64,000 nt of DNA from positions 1-64,000 of the forward strand of contig NZ_JAGYVZ010000004.1 of NCBI RefSeq assembly GCF_018380615.1, written 5' to 3'. Positions 45,000-53,276 of the stretch are shown piece after piece. The DNA comes from Flavobacterium psychroterrae (lineage in GTDB: Bacteria; Bacteroidota; Bacteroidia; Flavobacteriales; Flavobacteriaceae). Position numbers and translations under genes: made by a program. The notes under the pieces are model-generated. The model had not been told where the DNA came from. It saw only the letters and a list, made by a program, of their open reading frames with translations, and did not search any database. How positions within the stretch are numbered: position 1 is the stretch's first letter; every line of letters begins with the position of its first letter.

Positions 45000-45039
45000 A
45001 CAGACTTGTCTGTTTGTTTTGAAATAATTATTACATTTG
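45000..45039 (+). promoter_or_regulatory. TetR operator and promoter
   Basis: ACAGAC-TT-GTCTGT (45000-45013) is a 6-bp-arm inverted repeat typical of TetR-family sites, with further partial symmetry outside. TACATTTG (45032-45039) is a candidate -7 box; a TTG inside the operator (45006-45008) would then serve as -33 (spacer 23). Binding here would block the promoter of the TetR gene 20 bases downstream. Confidence 0.6.
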
Positions 45040-45059
45040 CATTCTAAACATTTTTCAGC

Positions 45060-45584
45060 ATGCTCCCCAAAGAACGAATTTTAGAAACAGTTTCAGTTTT
45101 ATTCCATAAACAAGGATATAATGCCACAGGTATTAACCAAATCATTGAAGAAGCAAAAGTGGCAAAAGCTAGTTTTTATCAGCATTTTAAATCGAAAGAA
45201 GATTTATGTGTTGCTTTTTTAAACGAACGTCATGATTTATGGTTTAATGCATTAGAGAAGTTTACATTAAAGGAAAAAGATTTAAAATCTAAGGTTGTGG
45301 CTTCTTTTGACTTTTTGATTTTTATGAATCAGAATGAAAATTTCAGAGGTTGTAGTTTTTTGAATATTCTCTCTGAAATTCCTTCGGATAATGTAAAAAT
45401 TCTTGCTGTAATTCAAAGTCATAAAACTGATTTACGTAATTATTTCAAAAATATTATAGCCAATGATCTTATCGCAGATCATGTTTATTTACTTTTTGAA
45501 AGCTGTATTATAGAAAGTCAGTTATTCAAATCAAATGAACTCATTGAGCAATCCAAAAAAATAATTCAAACTTTAATTTCATAA
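45060..45584 (+). CDS. TetR-family transcriptional regulator
   Basis: A 174-residue regulator. The N-terminal HTH (about 5-50) reads [43 protein letters not shown], matching TetR_N, with a variable ligand-binding C-terminal part. An inverted repeat in its own promoter indicates autorepression. The broken DUF1348 gene follows only 2 bases downstream, so this regulator probably controls it. Confidence 0.93.
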   Translation: MLPKERILETVSVLFHKQGYNATGINQIIEEAKVAKASFYQHFKSKEDLCVAFLNERHDLWFNALEKFTLKEKDLKSKVVASFDFLIFMNQNENFRGCSFLNILSEIPSDNVKILAVIQSHKTDLRNYFKNIIANDLIADHVYLLFESCIIESQLFKSNELIEQSKKIIQTLIS

Positions 45585-45586
45585 AA

Positions 45587-45999
45587 ATGGAACAAAAACT
45601 ACCGTTGCCACCTTCACGTATGAAACAGCAATAGAAAAAATTCAATTAGCAGAAGACGCCTGGAACAGTCAGGATCCGGAACGAATTTCAAAAGCTTATA
45701 CAATTGACAGCGAATGGCGAAACCGAGATCAATTTGTAAATGGGAGGGAAGAAATAGTGCGTTTTTTGACTAAAAAATGGCAGAAAGAACAAAACTACAA
45801 ACTGAAAAAAGAATATTGGGCACATACCGAAAATAGAATTGCAGTCAGGTTTGAATATGAATATCAGGACCTTAACGGAAATTGGTTCAGAGCATACGGA
45901 AACGAAAATTGGGAATTTGACGCTAATGGTTTAATGCAAAAAAGATTTGCCAGCATAAACGATCTTGCCATAAACGAGGAAGACAGAAAACTGAAATAA
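45587..45999 (+). pseudogene. DUF1348 (NTF2-like) protein, frameshifted near the N-terminus
   Basis: ATG at 45587 opens MEQKLPLPP, then an early TAG follows after a shift. In another frame the gene goes on without break from about 45615: [20 protein letters not shown], then ...[25 protein letters not shown] and so on to the stop at 45999. A single-base loss in the CCACCTTCACG stretch (about 45609-45617) explains both frames. The total of 413 bases is one short of 138 codons. A product from the GTG at 45757 would lack the first third of the fold. Confidence 0.82.
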
Positions 46000-46629
46000 T
46001 TAATTCAAACTTGGCGGTTCCGGAATTTTAATGCTTCGTTTTATTTTCTTGACAATCAGCAAATAAAAAGTGATTCCGCCTAAAATGATAAGCAAAGCAA
46101 TTTGCAATTGTCCCAGACTATTATTTTTGTTATACATAGTATTGGCGCTGGCTAATTTTGCTTTTCCTTCCTGAATCTGAATTTGAGATAATGCTTCCAG
46201 GGTTTTGATTGCTTCATTGCTTGAAACGGCAATTTTATTCCAATTTTTGTTTGAAACCTGTTTGTTGATCTCTTTACATGAATTTAAAAAAGCATCAAAA
46301 TATTGTTTTTCCTTATTGGTCAAAACTGTTTTGGCATACAAATTATCAATATCATGAATAATATTTAAAGTGTGAATTATTTCATTTTTTTTAATAGTAT
46401 CGCTTAAATCCAGTTTTTCGGCTTCTGCTTTTATAAAATGAAGTTGTTTAGAATATTGAAAAATATAATGCGCAACGACCAGTCGGTCTTTATAAATTGC
46501 ATTAATATTTTCGTTGACATTTTTTGAATTTTGTAGCGTATTAAAATTCCCCAACAAAATGATAAGCATCACAATAAGTAAAATAAAAGCAGCTTTGGTT
46601 TTATTGCTGTATTTTTTTAAATCTTTCAT
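46000..46629 (-). CDS. Membrane four-helix-bundle sensor-like protein
   Basis: A 209-residue protein with transmembrane segments near both ends (about 12-29 and 174-192) enclosing a helical periplasmic domain of about 145 residues with the pattern of the MCP four-helix bundle (4HB_MCP). No HAMP, kinase or methyl-accepting output domain follows; the C-terminus ends 15 residues after the second segment. It may be an orphan sensory or scaffold protein. Convergent with the DUF1348 gene (adjacent ends). Confidence 0.7.
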   Translation of the reverse strand: MKDLKKYSNKTKAAFILLIVMLIILLGNFNTLQNSKNVNENINAIYKDRLVVAHYIFQYSKQLHFIKAEAEKLDLSDTIKKNEIIHTLNIIHDIDNLYAKTVLTNKEKQYFDAFLNSCKEINKQVSNKNWNKIAVSSNEAIKTLEALSQIQIQEGKAKLASANTMYNKNNSLGQLQIALLIILGGITFYLLIVKKIKRSIKIPEPPSLN

Positions 46630-46729
46630 AGTGAAGCTTTTTTGTTGGTTTACAAACAGTTAGTTTCTCAAAGATATAGTTTTTGGAGTAGAATAAAATA
46701 ATTGGTTTTGAGATTTTTGTCAATTCCCA

Positions 46730-46895
46730 GGGACAAACGGGGCAAAACCTGTTATCAATAATTTTTTCTTACCAACTGCTTTACTAAAATATATACCATT
46801 ATAATTTCGGCTTTGTTCTTCAAAAAGCTGGATCAGTTTGTATAATTCAGAACCATCTTTTACAATACTGGTTTCAAAATCAATATCTTTTTGAG
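46730..46895 (-). pseudogene. Remnant of the C15-like effector (middle segment)
   Basis: The minus-strand translation runs DIDFETSIVKDGSELYKLIQ ... LFEEQSRNYNGIYFSKAVGKKKLLITGFAPFVPGN then stop. It is nearly the same as residues about 300-360 of the intact effector (48805-50661) and stops just after the GF-x-PF motif. No start precedes it. It directly follows the end of the broken immunity-like gene. Confidence 0.8.
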
Positions 46896-46905
46896 AAAAC
46901 TACTT

Positions 46906-47493
46906 CTAATCAAGTCGTTTCAACTTTACATTTCTTGTGTCGGATAAATCTACTTCAATGAATTTTAAATCTTTGAAGTAGGTATCTATAGAAGATGTTG
47001 TTGGATTTCCAGTAGATTCAATAAACGCATTCTTAAATAAAACATTTTGAACTTTTTTAGGTGTTTTAATTTGATTACCTAAAACGTATTTTATATCATT
47101 TTCATATCGTTTTTCGTTCTCATTGTATTTTTTTGAGTAATTATAATTAATTTCATAATATCCTTTTTGGAATTTCAATTTTTTGAAATAATAATTATGC
47201 CCTGCTCTTCCACAGTAATTACATACTAAATTCATCGTATCGTTTTTTCATATAAATGTAAATTTTCTTACAAAAAAACCTGTTCCCATATCCTCATTTG
47301 CCCAAATGGTAGAAATTACTATTGCTTTATTTTTAGAATAAATACTTTCTCTAAGTGACAGCTTCATATCATCATTCAATAAATTGAATACTAATAAATT
47401 TTTCCTTTTAATATCAACTGTATCTGATTTTTGTGCATTACATACTTGTATAATAAATAAATAAATAAACAAATAACTAAACTTTTTCATCAT
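46906..47493 (-). pseudogene. Third immunity-like paralog, interrupted by one in-frame TGA
   Basis: The frame opens with a signal peptide (MMKKFSYLFIYLFIIQVCNAQ) and runs 81 residues to a TGA at 47248-47250, then goes on in the same frame for 113 more: FTFI-stop-KNDTMNLVCNYCGRAGHNYYF... The join lines up with FVYKKDTMKIKL and FIYKKDTMRVKI in the two intact paralogs, and the later LKFQKGYYEI matches LQFKKGVFLI. It begins one base inside the stop of the upstream effector fragment (TAATG). Either a pseudogene or two separate peptides. Confidence 0.7.
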
Positions 47494-47795
47494 TATAGAA
47501 TTTTAAAACCTTCTTTCAAAGTTTGTGATACAATATCTAAAAGTTCTTGGGCATCAGATGAATTTAAATCACCTTTTGGTTGTATCATAGAAACATGAAA
47601 ATGTCCTGTTTTTAGTATAGGTCTTATTTCCTTTCTCATTTTTGCAACACGATAAAATATTTCATTTGACAAATAATTACCTCCTTGGACCAGAATAAAC
47701 TTTTTCTGTCGGAAAATTATCCAAAATAGCTATTTGCTTTTTAGCATAATCATCATTAGTATAATAATCTATTTCATCTTTTTTAGTAACATTAT
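47493..47795 (-). pseudogene. C-terminal fragment of a second C15-like effector, frameshifted
   Basis: The fragment starts at NVT (matching KDIQNVTSK of the intact effector) and reads NFPTEKVYSGP, then after a one-base shift GGNYLSNEIFYRVAKMRKEI ... GHFHV ... to a stop. Compare GSNYLSNEIFYRVAKLRTKM ... GHLHIP in the intact gene. The first half lacks homology to the intact effector but fits the C15 family pattern before the nucleophile. No complete gene can be built. Confidence 0.78.
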
Positions 47796-47799
47796 TAAT

Positions 47800-48252
47800 T
47801 TAGTTTTTGTCTTCCTCTTTTTTATATGCAATGCAATCTTCTGGGAAGTTATTGATTATAAAACAGCCATTTTTTCTGTTTTTTTTTATGTATTCAAGTA
47901 AGTCAATAGAAAAATTTCCTTTGACAAAATGGAATTTTTTTATTCTAATATATTCCAATCTATAATATTTAGGTAGGATGATTTTCACTCGCATGGTATC
48001 CTTTTTGTAAATGAAACAGTCAAATTCACTACCTATTTCACTTACAGTTTTGGTCCATACATCCTTTTCTCCTTTTTTGTTTTTTAGATAAATCATATTA
48101 TTCTGAATTGAAGCATCTCCTTTTTTGAATATTTGTCTACCATTTATATACATATCTTGAATGTTTAAAGTGGTATGCTCTTTAATTCCAGGCTGAGCAA
48201 AAGAATTTGAAAAGCAAAAGAAAAAGAATAATATGATTTTTATTGCTCTCAT
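47800..48252 (-). CDS. Candidate immunity protein, paralog 2
   Basis: A 150-residue exported protein (signal peptide ends NSFAQ). It shares with paralog 1 the FxYKKDTM-x-V/I-K block (about 85-93), the following Y-x-x-L/M-x-x-I-x-x-x-x-F-x-K-G-x-F block and the C-terminal NFP-x-DC-x-x-Y-x-KEE ending. It lies between paralog 1 and the second effector fragment. Immunity function is inferred from pairing with the effector gene, signal peptide and diversification; no family is recognised. Confidence 0.65.
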   Translation of the reverse strand: MRAIKIILFFFFCFSNSFAQPGIKEHTTLNIQDMYINGRQIFKKGDASIQNNMIYLKNKKGEKDVWTKTVSEIGSEFDCFIYKKDTMRVKIILPKYYRLEYIRIKKFHFVKGNFSIDLLEYIKKNRKNGCFIINNFPEDCIAYKKEEDKN

Positions 48253-48337
48253 AATATTAATTAGATTTTAGTAATCTTTAGATTTTTCCCAAAACATATT
48301 GTCCCCAAAACCTTCTCAGTTTTACAAGGGAATCTAT

Positions 48338-48802
48338 TTACTTTTCTTCTTCCTCTTTTCTATAATTCATACAATCGCAAGGAAAGTTTCTAATTTCAAC
48401 TAAGGCATAATTTTTAATTTTTAATTTTTTTGCACATTCAAGTATATCAATTAAAAATACCCCTTTTTTGAATTGTAGTTCAATTATAGATAGTTCCATT
48501 TCCTTGTACTGATTATAAATTAATTTGATTTTCATTGTATCTTTCTTATATACAAAATTAGTAAAAGATGATTTTTCATTTTTACTTACAGAAATAGATA
48601 TATCGCTATCAAATTTTTTTTTCATTAACTTTTGCTCAAAGATGAGTTTATAAGTCTTATTGTTTATTCTTTTAAAAAACAATATTTTGCCATTTAATGT
48701 TATATTTTTAACTCCAACTGAACTCATATCCAAAGGCTGAGAAAAAGAAAGAAAACAAGAAAATATAAAACAAATTACCATTACATTTTTTAATTTTGTC
48801 AT
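48338..48802 (-). CDS. Candidate immunity protein for the C15-like effector, paralog 1
   Basis: A 154-residue exported protein (signal peptide ends SFLSFSQ). It starts two bases after the effector stop, as expected for a coupled effector-immunity pair. FVYKKDTMKIKL (about 81-92), LQFKKGVFLIDILE and the C-terminal NFPCDCMNYRKEEEEK ending are shared with the neighbouring paralogs. Composition is very AT-rich. Function inferred. Confidence 0.68.
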   Translation of the reverse strand: MTKLKNVMVICFIFSCFLSFSQPLDMSSVGVKNITLNGKILFFKRINNKTYKLIFEQKLMKKKFDSDISISVSKNEKSSFTNFVYKKDTMKIKLIYNQYKEMELSIIELQFKKGVFLIDILECAKKLKIKNYALVEIRNFPCDCMNYRKEEEEK

Positions 48803-48804
48803 AA

Positions 48805-50661
48805 TTATATTTTTGAAATTATATTTTTTATCTCCTCAATTAATATAGTAATTTTTGGATTTATGTCTTCAGTTGATGAATTTCCTCTAACATAATTTTC
48901 AATTGGTTTTTCTTGAATTCTTGGTATGTGTAAATGTCCAGTAGCTAGCATAGGTCTCATTTTAGTTCTTAACTTTGCAACCCTATAAAAAATTTCATTC
49001 GATAGATAATTACTTCCTGATCCTGATTTTGAAGTTACGTTTTGAATGTCTTTGAGCGAGGATCTAATAACTATTCCTTCTTTATTTTTTAAATTATCAC
49101 CATGCGTTTCGTCTTGATTAAAAGTCTGGTTAAAATAAGTCCAAAAAGTATCTGATAAATTATTTTGATAAGGAACCATCTTAGCATATGGCAATGTTGT
49201 TTCGTAAAACTCTTCTCCTTCTGTAAGTTGCTTAAAATAAGTTTCGTCAAACCCATCTTTAGATTTTCCCCAAAACATATTATCCATAAATCCTCCTCGG
49301 TTTTTACAAGGAAATCTATCGACATCAAATCTAAATGCTCCGCCTTGGCTTACCGTAATTATCATATCTACTTCCTGTATAAAAGGCTTTATAAAGGTTT
49401 CAATAATACCTTTTCCGCCTTTAAATTCATCAAAATCTTTATAACGTGCAGGACAAACAAGGGTTTGTATAAAATAATCACCTATTGTTTTGCCATGCAA
49501 TGCAAGTGCATTTATACCACTTGGGTTACTTTGCAAAGGATTCCCAAATCGTATATTTTCTGGCATTTTACGGTCATCATTCAGAACAAACGGGTCAAAT
49601 CCTGTAATCAATAATTTCTTCTTACCAGCCGCTTTACTAAAATCGATATCATTGTAATTACGGCTTTGTTCTTCAAAAAGCTGGATCAGTTTGTATAATT
49701 GAGAACCATCTTTTACAATACTGGTTTCAAAATCTATATCATTCTCAAAAATAGGATTTCTTTTTAATCTTACCTGCATTTTGTTTCTTGCCCAATACAG
49801 CGGTCTATCGTCTAGAATACCTGCTTGAACGACTTGTACTGCGGCATCCCAAAGTTTTTTGGCATCGGTTTTCACTCTTTCTTTGATATCGTTGAGTGTT
49901 AGATTTTCTGTAAAATTTAAATAACCCGAAAATTCTCTTGAAATTTTAAAAACTTCAGGTTTATCAGATATAAACTTGTTTTCGTAGTTATCAATCAATG
50001 CTTTTCCTCCAGAATTATCAGCATTAAACAAACCTATCAATTCTTCGTAATTTCGCAAATAGGCAATTGGTTTTAATTCGTCTTCTTCGTTTAACAATTC
50101 AAAGGTTCGGAAATTTAAAATGCCTTTTATAGTAAAGGTATTTAAATCCTCTGCTTTTATTTTGGTTTTATGCAAGTCGTAGTCATAATATTCATGTTCT
50201 TCGCTGTACCACAATGTGTTTAAACTAAAAAGGTTTGTTTCGCAAGTATTATTTTGTATTTCCAGGTTCCATTTTAGTTCGTCGATTCTCCAAAATTCCT
50301 GGCTGTCGTTTTTTGATTTTCCTTTTACACCAAATTCAATTTTTGTTCCGTCTGTAACTTCTTTGGTAACAATTTTTATTTTTAGCTTTTTGCCATACAA
50401 AATATTGGTTGCTATTATGTCTCCCCATTTTGCAATGCTTTCTTGTTTTAAAACTGAATTATTTTCGTCTAAAAATTGTACGCTTACAATATTTGGATGT
50501 AATCGTTTTGGCGGATCTTCAGGATCTCCGTAAGTATATTCAGGCGCAGAATAAATAATCGATTTATTAGAATTGATTTCAAATCCCTCTTTTGCATAAA
50601 TTCTCGTTGTACCGCCAACATTTGTTACTATATTTCCTTTTACTCTTAAATTATATGTCAT
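48805..50661 (-). CDS. T6SS effector candidate with pyroglutamyl-peptidase (C15)-like domain
   Basis: A 618-residue protein. The N-terminal part (about 1-140, YNLRVKGNIV..., KWGD, IDELKWNLEIQ) may be a delivery domain; the middle is unassigned. Residues about 349-590 match the C15 fold: KKLLITGFDPF, NPSGINALALHG, DMIITVSQGGAFRFDVDR, then GSGSNYLSNEIFYR and GHLHIPRI. Aligned active-site positions read D448 (usual Glu), S554 (usual Cys) and H578 (His); the Ser-His spacing of 24 equals that of Pcp enzymes. It follows Hcp and VgrG genes and precedes signal-peptide immunity candidates. Activity is uncertain. Confidence 0.72.
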   Translation of the reverse strand: MTYNLRVKGNIVTNVGGTTRIYAKEGFEINSNKSIIYSAPEYTYGDPEDPPKRLHPNIVSVQFLDENNSVLKQESIAKWGDIIATNILYGKKLKIKIVTKEVTDGTKIEFGVKGKSKNDSQEFWRIDELKWNLEIQNNTCETNLFSLNTLWYSEEHEYYDYDLHKTKIKAEDLNTFTIKGILNFRTFELLNEEDELKPIAYLRNYEELIGLFNADNSGGKALIDNYENKFISDKPEVFKISREFSGYLNFTENLTLNDIKERVKTDAKKLWDAAVQVVQAGILDDRPLYWARNKMQVRLKRNPIFENDIDFETSIVKDGSQLYKLIQLFEEQSRNYNDIDFSKAAGKKKLLITGFDPFVLNDDRKMPENIRFGNPLQSNPSGINALALHGKTIGDYFIQTLVCPARYKDFDEFKGGKGIIETFIKPFIQEVDMIITVSQGGAFRFDVDRFPCKNRGGFMDNMFWGKSKDGFDETYFKQLTEGEEFYETTLPYAKMVPYQNNLSDTFWTYFNQTFNQDETHGDNLKNKEGIVIRSSLKDIQNVTSKSGSGSNYLSNEIFYRVAKLRTKMRPMLATGHLHIPRIQEKPIENYVRGNSSTEDINPKITILIEEIKNIISKI

Positions 50662-50667
50662 AATTAG

Positions 50668-51015
50668 TTATTTTTCTTCGGTTATGGTATAGGTTAAAAA
50701 ATCTATGGCATGAAACTGTCCTTCAGCATAAAAAGTTTTGTTGGCAATTTCCTGAATTTCTTTTTTGGGTAGCATTATCATTCTCGTTCCATCTGATTTT
50801 CGAATTTCATCACCATAATTTTTTAGTACAAAAGGCTCAAAATTAATACGGATATGTTTTGGTGAACTTGTCATGTAATTTTCAAGAGTATCATCATAAG
50901 AAACTTCACCATCTTTACGGACCATAAAAGATGCATTATTTTTTGTATTTCTATAGATCCAAATGCTTCCATCTGCTTGATGTATTAAATCTACTCCGCT
51001 AACTGTTTTTATCAT
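50668..51015 (-). CDS. Small protein between VgrG and the effector, unknown
   Basis: A 115-residue protein with no signal peptide or membrane segment. It begins IKTVSGVDLIHQADGSIWIYRNTKNNASFMVRKDGEV, suggesting a beta-rich fold. It sits 6 bases before the effector and 6 bases after vgrG, where T6SS adaptors or chaperones are commonly found. I do not recognise a family; an adaptor role is a guess. Confidence 0.68.
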   Translation of the reverse strand: MIKTVSGVDLIHQADGSIWIYRNTKNNASFMVRKDGEVSYDDTLENYMTSSPKHIRINFEPFVLKNYGDEIRKSDGTRMIMLPKKEIQEIANKTFYAEGQFHAIDFLTYTITEEK

Positions 51016-51021
51016 GTCTAA

Positions 51022-52833
51022 TTAGTTATGTTTAGTATCTTCACCACTGTTATTTTTAATGTCTTTTTTGGAGTTTATTTCATGAGACTCATCGCTGTTT
51101 GATATTATACTTCCATTACTTATAATGTTATGATCTTTTTTATGGTCAGATGAAAAATGGCCTTCAATGTTTGCATCATAATTACCGGCAACATATAGAA
51201 AATTATCACCTGTAACATTTGTATTTAAAAAGCCCCCAATATTAGTGGACTTATTTATTACTGCCGTTTCAGCAATATTTGTTCCGGCATTATATGTAAT
51301 CCCTTCTGAGGCATTTACTATAAAATTTTTACAATTGAATGTGATAGTTTCGGTAGAAGTCAAATTCATGTTTTTACTCTCTTCATCAAGATGCAATTCA
51401 TTTCCGCTTGGATCAGAAAGCCAGATACCTGTTTTTTCGACAAATTTTAATAATTGACCAAATCTAAATTTGAATCCCTTTATCATATTCTTGGGATCGA
51501 AGAATTCAGGTTTTGCTTTTCCGTTATAATGTGATCCTGAAACGTAAGGACATTCTATATTTCCTCCTTCAAAATCAACCAGAACTTCATCGCCAATTTC
51601 CGGTGTGTAATACGATCCTCTTGCTTCTCCGGCATATTGTTGTTTTACACGAATCCATTCACTTTCGGTATTTCCGCCTGCCCAATAAAATGCTACTTTT
51701 ACACGTCCCAGTTTTTCCGGATCGTTGTTGTCTTTTATTAATGCAGATTGGGTTTCTGCTTTTCTAAATGTTTCTACATCTGTATAATGCGGCGCGGTAA
51801 CATCGGCAGGAATCGCCTTAAACTCACAGGTATAATTACCATGTACTTCTGAGTGATGAATAACTTCAATAGCAATAAGTTCATGTTCTACGGTTTGGTT
51901 TTCGATGCTAAAAACTTGTCCAACTCCAATGGGTAAATAAGAAGTTCCGCTATAATAAACACTATTGGCATCTTTTCCTGCAGTTTTCAGTTTGACCATT
52001 TCTGAAATTTCATCGGCATTTTTTGCTTGATTGGTATAGGATGCTATATTTAAATCGGGCTGCGAAACCGAAGCCTGCCTGTCCAGAACAACCCTTGAAA
52101 AACTATCGGCGCTGCCGGTATTTGTTGCAACAGCAGATTTTCTAATTCCTGCTGCGCTATTATAATCATAACCGGCAAACGAAGCTTTATGTGATACGAG
52201 ATTGGTTTCTATACAAAAATTATGTAAGGATGACCTGTTAATTAATTTTACTTTACTGGTTTTGGTTTGCCCTAACTGAATACGCATTCCGTCAAAATAA
52301 AACCATTGTCCGTGTCGTGCCGAAAGACGTTTTAGAAATTCAAAACTGGTTTCGTTATATTGTGTTTTAAGATCAAATATTTTAGTAAAAGTGGGTTCAA
52401 TCGAGTCTCTTTGATAAAACTCGCCCGCAGTTTCTTCAGCAAAAATATTTATGGCAATTTCTTTAAGACTTCGGTCTGAAAAAATTCTTGACTTTTTTAA
52501 ATCATCTAATAAAATGGTGTGGCTTATTCCTGTAACATGCAAACCAAGAGGACTTCCGTCAACATCAACTGATTTTAACTTAGTGATTATACCTTTAGAC
52601 ATTAATCGAATCCCTGACTGGCTTTTAAAAGTAAAAATTACTTCCCTGCCTTCATATTTTCTAAGAGCCGCTGCCTGATCTGCGGGTTTAATCACCGGCG
52701 AGGCTGTATATTGCCATGTAAATGAAAAATGATGATGATCCATCATTGTCTGGGTTAATTTTAAATCATAATAAACAATATTTTGTGTAAACTCATCTAT
52801 TGTAATATGTACCTGCTCTGCAAAATGTGACAT
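51022..52833 (-). CDS. vgrG: T6SS spike protein VgrG (Bacteroidetes type)
   Basis: A 603-residue spike protein. The gp27-like base includes the MDHHHFSFTWQY start, YNETSFEFLKRLSARHGQWFYFDG (about 159-182) and DNNDPEKLGRVKVAFYW (about 368-384). The gp5 OB region has GSYYTPEIGDEVLVDFEGGNIECPYVSGSHYNG (about 409-441). The C-terminal needle (about 480-575) ends in a hydrophilic Ser/Lys/Asp/His/Asn-rich tail (about 560-603). No effector domain is fused. It delivers proteins through the T6SS tube. Confidence 0.9.
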   Translation of the reverse strand: MSHFAEQVHITIDEFTQNIVYYDLKLTQTMMDHHHFSFTWQYTASPVIKPADQAAALRKYEGREVIFTFKSQSGIRLMSKGIITKLKSVDVDGSPLGLHVTGISHTILLDDLKKSRIFSDRSLKEIAINIFAEETAGEFYQRDSIEPTFTKIFDLKTQYNETSFEFLKRLSARHGQWFYFDGMRIQLGQTKTSKVKLINRSSLHNFCIETNLVSHKASFAGYDYNSAAGIRKSAVATNTGSADSFSRVVLDRQASVSQPDLNIASYTNQAKNADEISEMVKLKTAGKDANSVYYSGTSYLPIGVGQVFSIENQTVEHELIAIEVIHHSEVHGNYTCEFKAIPADVTAPHYTDVETFRKAETQSALIKDNNDPEKLGRVKVAFYWAGGNTESEWIRVKQQYAGEARGSYYTPEIGDEVLVDFEGGNIECPYVSGSHYNGKAKPEFFDPKNMIKGFKFRFGQLLKFVEKTGIWLSDPSGNELHLDEESKNMNLTSTETITFNCKNFIVNASEGITYNAGTNIAETAVINKSTNIGGFLNTNVTGDNFLYVAGNYDANIEGHFSSDHKKDHNIISNGSIISNSDESHEINSKKDIKNNSGEDTKHN

Positions 52834-52862
52834 GATTTTTATTTTAATATTGGTCTATAATT

Positions 52863-53258
52863 TTAATCTAATGAAATCCAGTTGTTCGAGAATTTAGCAT
52901 TTCCAAAAATGATTTCCTTTGCAACAATCTCCAGTGTAATTTTCATAGGGACAGCATTTGTGCTTGTAAATTGTTCGCGGTAATTGATACAAAAACCTTT
53001 TACAAATTTGAGTTCCTTCATTTTGCTCATGGCATCTCTTCTATAAAATACAATTTTGCCATCTTTGGTTAACGTGCTGTTCAGCATCCAGGATAAAAAA
53101 TCAGTACTTTGGGTTGCTTCAATTACTATATTAATAGTTCCTCCTTTTGGTTCGCCCATTGGTTTACCGGTAGAATCTTTTCCCTGAGTAAATTGGGTAT
53201 CAAAATCGAGTACATTAAATTCTTGTCCGTCGATATGTAATTTGGATAGAAAACTCAT
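52863..53258 (-). CDS. tssD: T6SS tube protein TssD (Hcp), Bacteroidetes type
   Basis: A 131-residue Hcp-like protein: MSFLSKLHIDGQEFNVLDFDTQFTQGKDSTGKPMGEPKGG is a family-specific N-terminus, followed by TINIVIEATQSTDFLSWML and, near the C-terminus, a conserved VPMKITLEIVAKEI strand. It lies 29 bases upstream of vgrG on the same strand. No tssB/C, clpV or membrane-complex genes occur in the window, so this is an orphan delivery cassette. Confidence 0.88.
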   Translation of the reverse strand: MSFLSKLHIDGQEFNVLDFDTQFTQGKDSTGKPMGEPKGGTINIVIEATQSTDFLSWMLNSTLTKDGKIVFYRRDAMSKMKELKFVKGFCINYREQFTSTNAVPMKITLEIVAKEIIFGNAKFSNNWISLD

Positions 53259-53276
53259 TTGTATATTTTTAATTGG

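Noticed and set aside
45757..45999. 80-residue frame starting at GTG as an independent gene
   Set aside because: The homologous sequence continues upstream in the same frame to about 45615; the GTG lies inside the domain.
46906..47235. Reading CNYCGRAGH as a zinc knuckle of a separate 109-residue protein
   Set aside because: The frame continues upstream through one TGA and aligns with the immunity-like paralogs, so it is the second half of a broken gene.
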